A DNA stretch of 64,000 bases from Desulfobaculum xiamenense (GCF_011927665.1 NZ_JAATJA010000002.1:124001-188000); one strand, 5' to 3'. Positions 20,365 to 28,737 are shown, counted from the first letter of the stretch. The notes: a model not told the origin generated them from the letters alone. Numbers and translations: made by a program.

Positions 20365-20565
20365 CTACGCGCCGCCGCAGCCTCCGCAACCGCCGCAGCC
20401 GCCGTCCATGGGCAAGCCCTTGCCGCCCTTCGCGCCGCTGTCACATCCGTCGCAGCCGCAACCGCAACCGGACCCATTGCCCTTGCGCGTGTAGCGCCAC
20501 ACAAGATACAGCGCCGCCACCGTAATGATGACGACCACCGCCGCCACGTCCCAGAAATTCGTCAT
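20365..20565 (-). CDS. FeoB-associated-type Cys-rich small membrane protein
   Basis: A 66-residue protein: one membrane helix (residues ~5-25, DVAAVVVIITVAALYLVWRY), a short basic linker, then a tail with ten Cys among Gly (GCGCGCDGCDSG and GGCGGCGGCGG). ATG 20565 is preferred over the GTG at 20577 because a GGAGGG ribosome site sits just upstream of the ATG. The layout matches the FeoB-associated Cys-rich membrane protein family, thought to act with ferrous iron uptake or metal handling. No feoB is present; copA is next instead, so copper binding is possible. Confidence 0.75.
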   Translation of the reverse strand: MTNFWDVAAVVVIITVAALYLVWRYTRKGNGSGCGCGCDGCDSGAKGGKGLPMDGGCGGCGGCGGA

Positions 20566-20625
20566 GGAACCCTCCACCTGTGCACTTTTTGGTTGTGCGC
20601 AATGCGTATTCTAATTCGGTGATAG

Positions 20626-20640
20626 TGAAATTCGTTTTCA
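20626..20640. promoter_or_regulatory. Candidate Fur box upstream of the Cys-rich small protein
   Basis: TGAAATTCGTTTTCA is an imperfect palindrome that agrees at 12 of the 14 defined positions with the TGAAAATNATTTTCA form of the Fur site. It lies 61 bp upstream of the ATG in an AT-rich gap, where it could overlap the promoter. The match was made by eye. Confidence 0.5.
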
Positions 20641-20651
20641 ACTAGTAGTGC

Positions 20652-20904
20652 CCGAAACGGATTGCGTCAAGGGGTAGCCGAGGGGCTGGGCGGGGCGAAA
20701 TGGATGCCTCCGGCGGCCGGGCTCTGCCCGGACCCGGTCAAGGGGGTGACCCCCTTGACAATCCTCACTAGGGCTTCGTCGTGCAAAGCCGCACAGCTCG
20801 CCAAGGGCACCCACGTCCATCGCATGTCGGGGGTCCAGGGGGCCAGCGGCCCCTTGGCCGGCGGAGCCTACGTCTTGCATGTGGCCGTGAACGATACGTT
20901 TCGG
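20652..20904 (-). repeat. Structured dispersed repeat, copy B
   Basis: A reverse-oriented copy of the element seen at 12989-13214. Ends are imperfect inverted repeats (20652-20667 and 20890-20904, starting CCGAAACG). Hairpins: CCGGGC-TCT-GCCCGG near 20717-20731, TCAAGGGGGT with ACCCCCTTGA near 20739-20760, and the GGCCAGCGGCC palindrome near 20840-20865. Compared with copy A, both arms of the second stem have changed together. Confidence 0.88.
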
Positions 20905-20958
20905 CTAGGGCAAGCCTACGTCACGCCCCACCCACGGCGACGGTCGCTGCAGGTAGCG

Positions 20959-20985
20959 AAAAAAAGGGACCCCGAGGGGTCCCTT
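20959..20985 (-). terminator. Rho-independent terminator after the MltD-like gene
   Basis: An AAGGGACCC-type stem (20964-20973 region with 20976-20984) is followed on the minus strand by seven T residues. Its arm overlaps the extreme 3' end region of the gene's downstream flank. Confidence 0.85.
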
Positions 20986-20989
20986 GTGG

Positions 20990-22933
20990 CTACTGGTAGA
21001 GCTTGAGGCTGTCGCCGGGGCGGATGTCCGGCGAGGAGAGGTTGTTCCACGCCATGATGTTGCGCGTGGTGACGCCGAAGCGCTTGGCGATGTCGTAGAG
21101 GGTATCGCCGGAGCAGACCCTGTAGGTGATGGTTTGGGTGGCCTTCTTGGCTTCGTTTCGGGCGAGGCGCGCGGCGTTGGCTCCCTGATCGGGGATGTAG
21201 AGATTCTGGCCGGGGCGCAGCGTCTCGTCGCGGGAGATACCGTTGGCGCGGGCGAGGGTGCCCACTGTGGTGTTGAAGCGCTTGGCCACGCCCCACAGGG
21301 TATCGCCGCTCTTCACGCTGTAGTTGGAGCGCGACTGGGCGAGCTGGCGGGTGCGGTCGGTGGAGGTTCCCGTATCCGGCAGGGCGAGTTTCTGCCCCGT
21401 GTGGATGCGGGCGCGGGTGGACAGGTTGTTCACGCGCGCGAGGGAGCCCATGCTTACGCCATGGTCGCGGGCGACGGACCACAGGCTGTCACCCTTGCGC
21501 ACGGTGTAGCTGCCCTTAGAGCGCGTGGCCACGCGGGCGGGCGCTGCGGACTTGGAGTCGGACTCGCGGAGCTTTTCGGCCAGCATGCCCGAGGTTCCCT
21601 TGCCGGGGACTTTGATGCTCTGGCCGGGCCGCAGAAGGTTTCCGGTCCTGTCGTTGTAGGACTTGAGCACCGCGATGGGCACGCCGAAGCGGTTGGATAT
21701 GCGGTACCACGAGTCGCCCTTGCGCACCTTGTAGAAGGTGTAGTAGCCCGAGTATTCCCTGAAGCCGGAGCTGGCCAGATAGGCCCGTGCGGCGTCGGCT
21801 CGGTCGGTGGGCACGTAGATGGTGCTCTTGCGCTCGGGGTGGGTTCCAGACTCGACGTAGGCCGGGTTCATGGTCCGGAAGTCGTCCCACGGCATGCCGA
21901 TGGCCTTGGACATGGCACGCAGGTCCGTGCGCGGGCGGGTCTGGACGGCGGCGATGTTGGCCGGGGCGTCCCAGTTGGGCTGCGTGAAGCCCAGCGCTTC
22001 GAGGTTGCGCACGATCTTGATGACGGCCATGAGCTTGGGAACGTAGTTGCGGGTCTCCTTGGGCAGGTAGTAGAGCCGCTTGCCGCGACGCCAACGGTCC
22101 TGCTGCATCTGGGAGAGCTTGAAGAAGTCGTCGCAGCCGGAGCTTTTCACGGCGCGCATGACGCGGCCTTCTCCGGCGTTGTAGGCGGCCAGTGCGAGAT
22201 ACCAGTCGTCGAAGTCGTCATGCAGCTTGGAGAGGTAGTCTGCCGCGGCTATGGTGGACTTGTAGGGGTCGTAGCGCTCGTCGAGCCACCAGCCCACGTT
22301 GAGCCCGTACTTCTTGCCGGTGAAGGGCATGAACTGCCACAGACCCTTGGCACCAGCGTGGGAGCCTGCGCGGGGGTTGTAGCCGCTTTCGACGAAGGGC
22401 AGGTAGACGAGGTCGTGGGGCAGGCCGCGTTCGGCGAAGACCTGCCGCACGTAGGGCAGATAGGCTTCGGAACGTTCGAGCCAGCGGGTGAAGTGCTTGC
22501 GCCCCTTCTCGTCGTGGGTAAAATACCGGAAGAAGGAGAGCATCTCCTTGGTTTCCACGGAGTCCAACTCGAAGGTGATGTCGGCCTGCGTGGCCAGCGC
22601 CTGCTCTTCCTGTGGGGAGAGCGGGGTCGCCGAGTCCTTCTCCGCGAATTCCGCGACGGCGTCTTCGGTTGGTTGTTCCGGTTCTTCGCCGTGTTCCGGT
22701 GCGCTCTCCATATCGGCGCGCGAGACCTCCTGAACGGCGAGGGATGCGTCGCTTCCCGCATCGCGCTTCACTGTGGCGCAGGCGGAAAGGCCAGCCAGCG
22801 ACAGCGTGAGCGCGAGGATGAGGACGAGACGGACCGCGGGACGCGAGACTCTCGTGACGGACCGGCATGCGGTCGCGTGGGTGGGTGCGTATTGTATCAT
22901 CGGCTCAGGATGTGTTTCCGCTCGTTTGAGCAT
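20990..22933 (-). CDS. mltD: MltD-like lytic transglycosylase with four LysM repeats
   Basis: A 647-residue cell-wall enzyme. The lipoprotein signal ends in lipobox LAGLSAC at about residue 52. The SLT domain (~165-330) has the catalytic Glu in PFVESGYNPRAGS, then AKGLWQFMP and ALAAYNAGEGRV. Four LysM modules follow from ~400 to the end, each starting like VRKGDSLW or VCSGDTLY. It cleaves glycan strands to 1,6-anhydro products at the outer membrane. The start is uncertain: an internal ATG at 22900 (MIQYAPTH) gives a more compact signal peptide; neither has a clear ribosome site. Confidence 0.88.
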   Translation of the reverse strand: MLKRAETHPEPMIQYAPTHATACRSVTRVSRPAVRLVLILALTLSLAGLSACATVKRDAGSDASLAVQEVSRADMESAPEHGEEPEQPTEDAVAEFAEKDSATPLSPQEEQALATQADITFELDSVETKEMLSFFRYFTHDEKGRKHFTRWLERSEAYLPYVRQVFAERGLPHDLVYLPFVESGYNPRAGSHAGAKGLWQFMPFTGKKYGLNVGWWLDERYDPYKSTIAAADYLSKLHDDFDDWYLALAAYNAGEGRVMRAVKSSGCDDFFKLSQMQQDRWRRGKRLYYLPKETRNYVPKLMAVIKIVRNLEALGFTQPNWDAPANIAAVQTRPRTDLRAMSKAIGMPWDDFRTMNPAYVESGTHPERKSTIYVPTDRADAARAYLASSGFREYSGYYTFYKVRKGDSWYRISNRFGVPIAVLKSYNDRTGNLLRPGQSIKVPGKGTSGMLAEKLRESDSKSAAPARVATRSKGSYTVRKGDSLWSVARDHGVSMGSLARVNNLSTRARIHTGQKLALPDTGTSTDRTRQLAQSRSNYSVKSGDTLWGVAKRFNTTVGTLARANGISRDETLRPGQNLYIPDQGANAARLARNEAKKATQTITYRVCSGDTLYDIAKRFGVTTRNIMAWNNLSSPDIRPGDSLKLYQ

Positions 22934-23057
22934 GCAAAGTTAAGGAAATATCTAGAAAACAGCAGTTCGAAGTCAAGAGAAATCGGGAAGGGGGCAGGGG
23001 GTGTCCGCTGCATGCTTCCCCGTTTTTCTGGCTGCGCACGGCAGGAATCGCAACGCA

Positions 23058-23840
23058 ATGCACAACAAGGAAAACGTTCGGCAGTCCGCCGAGGCTGCGG
23101 ACAATCTCGTTCCGGGCCGCAAGCCCGTTCTGGAACTCGTCCGCAACAGTCCCGACAACGTCGACATGGTCTTCGTTGTCGAGGGGGCGAAGAATCGTGA
23201 CATCGGCGTCATTCTCGACGCATGCCGCGAGGCGCGGGTCCGCTTTCGCATGGTGGGCCGGGCGGACATGGAACGCATGTTCCCCGGCAATCATCAGGGC
23301 GTTTTGGCACGCACCTCGGCCACGGGATACACGGATCTGGAGGAACTTTTGCAACGCGCAGCGGATGCGCCGCTGCCGCTCATCGTCGCACTCGACCAGG
23401 TGCAGGATCCGGGCAACGTCGGCGCCATGGCCAGAACGCTGTATGCGCTTGGCGGCGCGGGACTCGTCGTCCCCAAGGACCGTACGGCGTACCTTGGCGC
23501 GGCGGCCGTGAAGTCCTCGGCCGGGGCGCTGACGCGGCTGCCCGTGGCCCGGGTGGTCAACCTCTCGCGGGCGCTCGACCGCTGCGAGGAGTTGGGCTGG
23601 CCCATCTACGGAGCCATAGTCGATCCAGCCGGACAGAACATGTACACGCAAGCCTTGTCAACTCCGGCAGTTCTCGTGATGGGCAATGAGGAGAAGGGGA
23701 TACGCCCCAATGTCGCGAAAAGATGCTCGAAAAGATTAACGATTCCGCTGGGGCGGGATTTCGACTCCCTCAACGTGGCGCAGGCGGCGGCCATCATCAT
23801 GGGAGAATTCGTCCGCCAGCGCATGATGGGGCGCGGCTGA
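23058..23840 (+). CDS. rlmB: RlmB-like 23S rRNA 2'-O-ribose methyltransferase
   Basis: A 260-residue SpoU/TrmH-family enzyme. The knot motifs are QVQDPGNVGAMARTLYALG (motif 1), VLVMGNEEKGI (motif 2) and IPLGRDFDSLNVAQAA (motif 3); an N-terminal L30e-like substrate domain covers ~15-95. RlmB modifies G2251 of 23S rRNA; assignment to that site is by overall resemblance. ATG 23058 was chosen over the longer frame starting at 23001 because it fits the family length and the N-terminal GRKPVLELV motif follows soon after. Confidence 0.85.
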   Translation: MHNKENVRQSAEAADNLVPGRKPVLELVRNSPDNVDMVFVVEGAKNRDIGVILDACREARVRFRMVGRADMERMFPGNHQGVLARTSATGYTDLEELLQRAADAPLPLIVALDQVQDPGNVGAMARTLYALGGAGLVVPKDRTAYLGAAAVKSSAGALTRLPVARVVNLSRALDRCEELGWPIYGAIVDPAGQNMYTQALSTPAVLVMGNEEKGIRPNVAKRCSKRLTIPLGRDFDSLNVAQAAAIIMGEFVRQRMMGRG

Positions 23841-23918
23841 TCGCAGGCCAATTCCCTTGGATGCGACGCGCGAGGACCTCGTCCTGCCGTGCTTTTTTTC
23901 TTGGCCCAACCACACGAC

Positions 23919-23946
23919 AGAGCCCCGGATGCCGGTCCGGGGCTCT
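23919..23946 (+). terminator. Stem-loop terminator after rlmB
   Basis: A perfect 11-bp stem (23919-23929 with 23936-23946) with a 6-nt loop, about 80 bp after the rlmB stop. The U-run is weak. Confidence 0.65.
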
Positions 23947-24050
23947 TCGCGTAGGGGGGGTGCCATGATGCCCGTGGATGGGACGGGCGGGTTTCTTGTG
24001 TAAGGGCGCGTTCAGCGTCGCGCGGCGCGTGTGGTTCCCTCCTGCCGGTT

Positions 24051-24132
24051 GGCCGGGGACCCGATGTCCCCGGCCGTGCCGGTTGTGGGAGGGTGCGGGA
24101 CGACGGCCGGGTGGTGCGTCGGCCGTCGTCCC
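24051..24132 (-). terminator. Two tandem strong stem-loops after the histidine kinase operon
   Basis: Two perfect hairpins lie in tandem: 10 bp (24051-24060 with 24066-24075) and 13 bp (24097-24109 with 24120-24132). They begin 17 bp after the kinase stop. Neither has a T-run, so they may protect the 3' end as much as terminate. The rest of the 23841-24148 gap holds only the rlmB terminator. Confidence 0.6.
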
Positions 24133-24148
24133 CTGCGTATGGAGGCGG

Positions 24149-25750
24149 TCATTGTTTGGCGTCCGCGCCGTGGTCCCGATGGGGCGCGATATCGGGACCG
24201 GGAGTCATGGTTTCCGCATCCGCATTTGCGGGAAGCGCCTCTCCGGGTGCCCAGCGTTCGGCCAGATAGGGCATGAAGAGGAGCGTCACTGTGGTTCCAT
24301 GGCCTTCCCTGCTGTGTAGCTCGACGCGTCCGCCGAATTCCTCGATGATCTTCTTTATCATGGCCAGACCGAGGCCCGAGCCCTGGTCCTTCGTGGTGTA
24401 GAAGGGGCTGAAGGCCCGTTCCATCTCGCTCTGGCTCATTCCTCGGCCCGTGTCCTCCACGATCAGGGCCACCATGTCCCCGCTGGTTCCCGTCGAGATG
24501 ACGATCTTCCCGCCGCCGGGCATGGCTTCCATCGAATTCTTGAGAATGTTGATGAGACACTGCTTGATGCGGTCCGCCCCGCCCTGCACCTTGGGCAGCG
24601 GGTAGTCGCTTCGCGTGTCGAATTCGTAGTTCTGCTTGCCGTAGCCGATGCGCATCAGCTCCGCCACCTGGGAGACCACGGCGGCGAGGTCCACGGATTC
24701 GGACGGGTCCTTGGACGGGCGGGCGAAGCTGAGGATGCTGCCGAGGATGCGGTCCAGTCGCAGGCATTCCTCCTGTATGATCTCCAGCTTCTCGCGGTCC
24801 TTGCCGACAATGGCTTCGGAGCGCATGAGTGCGTGGACGAAACCGCCGATGGCGAAGAGCGGGTTCTTGATCTCGTGGGCGAGGTACATGCTCATTTCGC
24901 CGATGACGGCCAGTTTCTCGGATTGGCTCAACTGGCGCTCGCGCCGTGTGCGGGAGGTGATGTCGCGGCGCATGATCATCACGTGTTCCATGTCTCCGCT
25001 TTCGCCGAAGATGGGGTAGGAGTACACGCGGAAATACATGAGGTTTCCCTCGGGATCGACCCGTGTGAGCAGTGCTTCGGCCTTGGCCCGCGTGGTCAGC
25101 GTGGTGTGGAACGGGCATTTGCGGTTCGGCCCACGGCAGAAGGGGGTGCCCTGTGTCAGGGTCTGCACGTTCCAGCAGGGCTTGCCGATGAGCTCATGGC
25201 GTGCGGCTCCTGTGCGCGTCTGGACGTGGATGTTCATGTCCTCCACGCGTCCGCGCAGGTCGAGGAGCATAATGTCTTCGCGGATCTGCCCGGCCACGGC
25301 GTAGAGCAGCGCCTCGCTGCTCTGCAGGCGCGAGCGGGTGTGCGCTCCGGCCTGAAACAGGCTGTGCAGCCCGCACAGGAAGACGGCGGCCCCCCGGTCC
25401 ATGAGTGACACGTGCGGCGGCAGTGCGTCGCGCAGTTCGCGGACGGTTGCCGAGCTACCGGTTAGGTCGATGACGATGTCGATATCCGGGTGCGTGTCGA
25501 GCATGGCCGCCCACGACTCGTGAACGGCCACCCCGCGCGAGCGCAGGGTGCGCACCCAGTTTAGGTTGAATTTCGGCTCGGCCACGGCCACAAGGCGCAT
25601 GGGCGGCAGGAATTCCTCATAGTCCTCGCAGGAGAGGACCTCCACGATGGATAGGAAACCCGGACCGGTGCCGACGATGCCCACAGTGTACGTCTTGCCG
25701 TCGGCTTCCCAGAGGCAGGCGATTGGGGTGTCGTTATTGGTGTCGTGCAC
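24149..25750 (-). CDS. Sensor histidine kinase with N-terminal Rossmann domain and Cys-rich PAS domain
   Basis: A 533-residue kinase without membrane segments. Residues ~20-140 look like a dinucleotide-binding fold of the oxidoreductase type: VGIVGTGPGFLSIVEVL, then LVAVAEPK and IDIVIDLTGSS. A PAS domain (~155-275) contains three cysteines spaced C-x12-C-x6-C (GKPCW ... PFCRGPNRKCPF). The HisKA/HATPase part has AHEIKNPLFAIGGF, NILKNSMEAMP, EDTGRGMS and GSGLGLAM. It is the last gene of the TauE operon. A soluble redox or metabolite sensor for the anion permease system is a plausible reading; ligand unknown. No partner response regulator is adjacent in the operon. Confidence 0.88.
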   Translation of the reverse strand: MHDTNNDTPIACLWEADGKTYTVGIVGTGPGFLSIVEVLSCEDYEEFLPPMRLVAVAEPKFNLNWVRTLRSRGVAVHESWAAMLDTHPDIDIVIDLTGSSATVRELRDALPPHVSLMDRGAAVFLCGLHSLFQAGAHTRSRLQSSEALLYAVAGQIREDIMLLDLRGRVEDMNIHVQTRTGAARHELIGKPCWNVQTLTQGTPFCRGPNRKCPFHTTLTTRAKAEALLTRVDPEGNLMYFRVYSYPIFGESGDMEHVMIMRRDITSRTRRERQLSQSEKLAVIGEMSMYLAHEIKNPLFAIGGFVHALMRSEAIVGKDREKLEIIQEECLRLDRILGSILSFARPSKDPSESVDLAAVVSQVAELMRIGYGKQNYEFDTRSDYPLPKVQGGADRIKQCLINILKNSMEAMPGGGKIVISTGTSGDMVALIVEDTGRGMSQSEMERAFSPFYTTKDQGSGLGLAMIKKIIEEFGGRVELHSREGHGTTVTLLFMPYLAERWAPGEALPANADAETMTPGPDIAPHRDHGADAKQ

Positions 25751-25783
25751 GTTGGTTCTCCTCGGTCCGGTCCGGGGTTCTGG

Positions 25784-26629
25784 CTAGTTTCGCAGCGCGA
25801 CGAAGAAGCTCGGGGCTATCTTGGTGCGCATGTCCACGTTGGCGTGGGAAATTTCGTTTTGCACGGTATGTGCGGTCAGACTGCCGACCGGGGCGAGGTT
25901 CCGGTCGAGAATGGCGAGGGTGTCCCCTTCGCGTACGCCGTGGTTCGTTCCGAGGCCGAATACGACCTCCCAGTGGTCGCCGCGGCGGGCGAGCTTATAG
26001 ATGGGGGCCACGCCGTTTGCGAGCAGTCTGTTCATCTCGCGGCCCTTCTCGCGGAAGACGGCCAGCCCGCACAGCGCGGCCAGCGGCATCGCGCCGAGCA
26101 TCACCCACCACGGTTCCACGCCGAAGATGCGGCGGAACAGGGAGAGCTGGCTGGCGGCGAGGGCGGCGCGGTCGGGCACAATGCGTACGGTGTGGTAGGG
26201 GGCCAGCTCCTCTGGCGGGCAGCCTCGCAGAAATACGTCGAGCCGGGCGTCACCGAGGGCAGCGGAGTCCGAGACCCGCAGCAGCCCGCGCCACAGGCGG
26301 CCCTTGATCTCGATGAAATGCATGGACAGGCCGGGCGCAGTGGTGCTGTAGCGGATGTAGCCGTCGAGATTGGTTCCCGGCGCGCTGTTCTCCGCCTCGG
26401 CATGGACGCGTACGCCCTGTTCGCCCGGCGGGATGTACAGGTCACCCGAGACGAGGGTCTCTTCGCCACGGACCACGCAGAACATGGTCTTGTCCGTGCG
26501 GAAGCCGGCCTGCATTCCGTCCAGCGCGCCGAGGAGTACCAGCGAGCACATGACGAGGGTCAGCTTCTGGCAGAGGTCCGCGATGCCCTTGCGGCGTTCC
26601 GCCCTGTTTCTCGGGATGGCGTGGGTCAT
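25784..26629 (-). CDS. Membrane protein with large periplasmic domain, unknown function
   Basis: A 281-residue protein. A membrane segment lies at ~22-42 (LTLVMCSLVLLGALDGM), a periplasmic-looking domain at ~45-180, a second segment at ~185-203 (WVMLGAMPLAALCGLAVF), and a C-terminal soluble domain of ~75 residues with the repeat-like VVFGLGTNHGVREGDTLAIL, reminiscent of a small beta-barrel. Family not recognised. It is coupled to the next upstream gene by a four-base ATGA overlap and precedes the sensor kinase by 33 bp, so it may present a signal from outside to that kinase. Confidence 0.7.
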   Translation of the reverse strand: MTHAIPRNRAERRKGIADLCQKLTLVMCSLVLLGALDGMQAGFRTDKTMFCVVRGEETLVSGDLYIPPGEQGVRVHAEAENSAPGTNLDGYIRYSTTAPGLSMHFIEIKGRLWRGLLRVSDSAALGDARLDVFLRGCPPEELAPYHTVRIVPDRAALAASQLSLFRRIFGVEPWWVMLGAMPLAALCGLAVFREKGREMNRLLANGVAPIYKLARRGDHWEVVFGLGTNHGVREGDTLAILDRNLAPVGSLTAHTVQNEISHANVDMRTKIAPSFFVALRN

Positions 26630-26874
26630 GCGGCTTCGGCCTCGGCGACGGTTTCGTTGGTTCTGAACCTGCGGATGAATATCCGCGCGGTGATCACGGT
26701 GACCAGGAGCGCGGGGAGGTAGACCTTGAGGAAGAAGATGGTCAGGTTCTCCGCCTTGGCAGACCCGTAGTACATGCACAGGCAGAGTTCGAGCAGCAGC
26801 ATGATGTCCATGATGACCACGACGACCCTCTGCCGTGCGTTCAATCTGTCTTTTACGTCGCGTACGTTGAGCAT
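26626..26874 (-). CDS. Small two-helix membrane protein
   Basis: An 82-residue protein with two hydrophobic segments (~17-37 VVVVIMDIMLLLELCLCMYYG; ~46-66 IFFLKVYLPALLVTVITARIF) and a basic then acidic tail. No family recognised. Its stop overlaps the start of the following gene, so the two products are probably made together and may form one membrane complex. Confidence 0.65.
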   Translation of the reverse strand: MLNVRDVKDRLNARQRVVVVIMDIMLLLELCLCMYYGSAKAENLTIFFLKVYLPALLVTVITARIFIRRFRTNETVAEAEAA

Positions 26875-26895
26875 GTCCGTTCTCTCCAGCCGGTG

Positions 26896-26925
26896 CCGCG
26901 CGCCCCGGGGAAGCGGGGCGCGCGG
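26896..26925 (-). terminator. Intra-operon stem-loop
   Basis: A perfect 11-bp GC-only stem (26896-26906 with 26915-26925) lies between the 111-residue secreted protein gene and the small membrane protein gene. No T-run follows, so it is more likely an attenuator or mRNA-stability element that sets unequal expression of the two halves of the operon. Confidence 0.55.
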
Positions 26926-26938
26926 GCCGACGTTTGCG

Positions 26939-27274
26939 TTACTTCTTCGAAAGGTCCTGCTTGGAGACGTTCATGACCTTGAGGGCCATCTTCTGGGACC
27001 CCTTCACATCGTAGGCGATGCGCAGGACGTCGCCGGTCTCGGGGGTGATGCCGATCTTCGCTTCCTTGACGTTGAAGAGCGAGCGGATACCCGTGGAGTG
27101 GCCGTAGGGGTGATCCTTGGAGAAGTTGATATCGTATTCCTCCACCTCGATGGTGGCGGCTGCGGTATCGTATCCGAGGCATTTGCCCTGCACGACCTCC
27201 GCCGCGAAGGCGCTGCCGATGGTGAGGCAGGAGAGGATCAGGGCCGAAGCCAGAATGGTGATGATGCGCTTCAT
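26939..27274 (-). CDS. Small secreted protein of the TauE operon
   Basis: A 111-residue protein with signal peptide (MKRIITILASALILSCLTIGSAFA). The mature ~87 residues start EVVQGKCLGYDTAAATIEVEEYD and look like a single small beta-barrel (OB-like) domain. No family recognised. It follows the permease gene by 26 bp. A periplasmic accessory for the permease is possible. Confidence 0.7.
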   Translation of the reverse strand: MKRIITILASALILSCLTIGSAFAAEVVQGKCLGYDTAAATIEVEEYDINFSKDHPYGHSTGIRSLFNVKEAKIGITPETGDVLRIAYDVKGSQKMALKVMNVSKQDLSKK

Positions 27275-27299
27275 TTCATAACTCCCTTGTTTCTTTCGG

Positions 27300-28337
27300 T
27301 CAGGCGTTGGCCTGTTCGCGGGCCTTCTTCTCGCGAAGCTCCTGAGAGGCACCAACCCACATGATCTTGATGATCATCAGGCAGATGACGCCGATGGTGG
27401 AGAGAATGAGCACTGCAGCGGCGGCGGTGAGGCCAACCTGCTTCAGGATGATGGAGATCATGCAGCACAGCACGGCCGCGCCGAAAGCGAGGCGGATGCC
27501 GTAGCCCTTGGAGTACTTGGTGGCGACGGTGCCGATCTGCGCGCCGATGGCGGCGCCGGTGAGCATCACGAACACGGCCACGATTTCGATGCGGCCCTTC
27601 AGTGTGTAGGTGAAGGCGCCGTACAGGCCGGAGATCATAACCTCGAAGAGGTCGGTGCCGACGGCCACGTGGGTCGGGCAGCCAATGAGGTAGACGAGGG
27701 CGGGCATGCGGAGCAGGCCGCCGCCGATGCCGAGGAAGCCAGCCAGAACGCCGGTAACCATGGAGACCATGATGGGCAGCCACGCCGAGCAGGTGAAGCC
27801 GGAGCGGGTGAAGTGCACCATCGGGGGAATGTTCAGCTTGTGGAGGGTCTTGTACCAGGTCACGCCTTCAGCGCCGTGCTCGCCGGTCTTGCCCATCTTC
27901 TTGTTCTTCACGGCCTTGGCGTAGTCGTAGAAGACCATCCAGGCGATGAGGGCCAGGAAGACCACGTAGACCCAGCGGACCACGGAGCCGACCATGCCGA
28001 GACGCTCAAGGTACATGACGATCTGTGCACCTATTTCGATGCCGACCATTGTGCCTACGAGCATGACGATGCCGAGCTTGTAGTCCACGTTGCCGAACTT
28101 GGAGTGGCGCATGGTGGAGATCATGGATTTGCCCGCGATGTGGGCAATGTCCGTGCCGATGGCGAATGCCATGGGGAAGCCGAGAATGTTCAGGCCGGGG
28201 GTAACCATCCAGGCACCGCCCATGCCGAAGAACCCGCCGATGACGCCGACCGAGAAACCGATGAGTACCAGTCCCGGCCAGAAGATGTGCACGCCTGCGA
28301 TGGGCATGTACATGTAGAGCCAGCTCATATCAGCCAT
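27300..28337 (-). CDS. TauE/SafE-family anion permease
   Basis: A 345-residue membrane protein of the TauE/SafE (4-toluene sulfonate / sulfite export) family. The two family repeats are visible: GVIGGFFGMGGAWMVTPGL (~35) and VLAGFLGIGGGLLRMPALVYL (~215), each followed by a GTD(I/L) motif (AIGTDIAHIAG, AVGTDLFEVMISG). About eight membrane segments can be counted. In sulfate reducers such proteins have been proposed to move sulfate, sulfite or related anions; direction and substrate cannot be read from sequence. It is the main product of a sigma-54-type operon that also encodes small membrane proteins and a soluble kinase. Confidence 0.88.
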   Translation of the reverse strand: MADMSWLYMYMPIAGVHIFWPGLVLIGFSVGVIGGFFGMGGAWMVTPGLNILGFPMAFAIGTDIAHIAGKSMISTMRHSKFGNVDYKLGIVMLVGTMVGIEIGAQIVMYLERLGMVGSVVRWVYVVFLALIAWMVFYDYAKAVKNKKMGKTGEHGAEGVTWYKTLHKLNIPPMVHFTRSGFTCSAWLPIMVSMVTGVLAGFLGIGGGLLRMPALVYLIGCPTHVAVGTDLFEVMISGLYGAFTYTLKGRIEIVAVFVMLTGAAIGAQIGTVATKYSKGYGIRLAFGAAVLCCMISIILKQVGLTAAAAVLILSTIGVICLMIIKIMWVGASQELREKKAREQANA

Positions 28338-28355
28338 GACGTTCCTCCCTGTGTC

Positions 28356-28655
28356 CTAGTGTTCGACGATCTTGCGCGAGTGCAGGTCGATGCCGGTGCG
28401 TTCCATGACCTTGTCCATGAGCCAGCCGAGAACGCATCCCATCACGGCGGTGAGAACAACGGCCCATACGGCGAACAGCAGAATGTTCGTGTTGTAGAGG
28501 TCCGCGAAGTACCGCATGATTTCGGAATTGATGAGCCGTGTGTCGGCCACGACAACGAGGTCGCTGGCCTTTTTGCCGCCCGCCCACGCCGCCTTGGCAA
28601 GGAGGGTGTTGAAGGCCATCACTGTGGCGAAGATGCCGAGAGTCCGCTTCTTCAT
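28356..28655 (-). CDS. Small membrane protein preceding the TauE permease
   Basis: A 99-residue protein with an N-terminal signal-like segment (MKKRTLGIFATVMAFNTLLAKAAWA), a short soluble part, one clear membrane helix (~60-82, ILLFAVWAVVLTAVMGCVLGWL) and a charged tail. Good GGAGGAAT ribosome site. It is the first gene of the operon, 18 bp before the permease, and is likely a small partner subunit of it. No family name can be given. Confidence 0.7.
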   Translation of the reverse strand: MKKRTLGIFATVMAFNTLLAKAAWAGGKKASDLVVVADTRLINSEIMRYFADLYNTNILLFAVWAVVLTAVMGCVLGWLMDKVMERTGIDLHSRKIVEH

Positions 28656-28710
28656 GTCTATTCCTCCGTCTCTCGTTTGGGGTCCAAATCCTTTTTCGTA
28701 CCAACCCCGG

Positions 28711-28737
28711 CATGGGCAGTGCCGGCTACTGCCCATG
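28711..28737. repeat. Perfect inverted repeat in the TauE operon leader
   Basis: CATGGGCAGT and its exact complement (28711-28720, 28728-28737) flank a 7-nt spacer. It lies in the transcribed leader if the -24/-12 site at 28858 is used, and could be an RNA hairpin or an operator. A second palindrome, GGCACC-TGT-GGTGCC, is at 28763-28777. Both contain GG/GC pairs that mimic weak -24/-12 elements in either direction. Confidence 0.6.
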
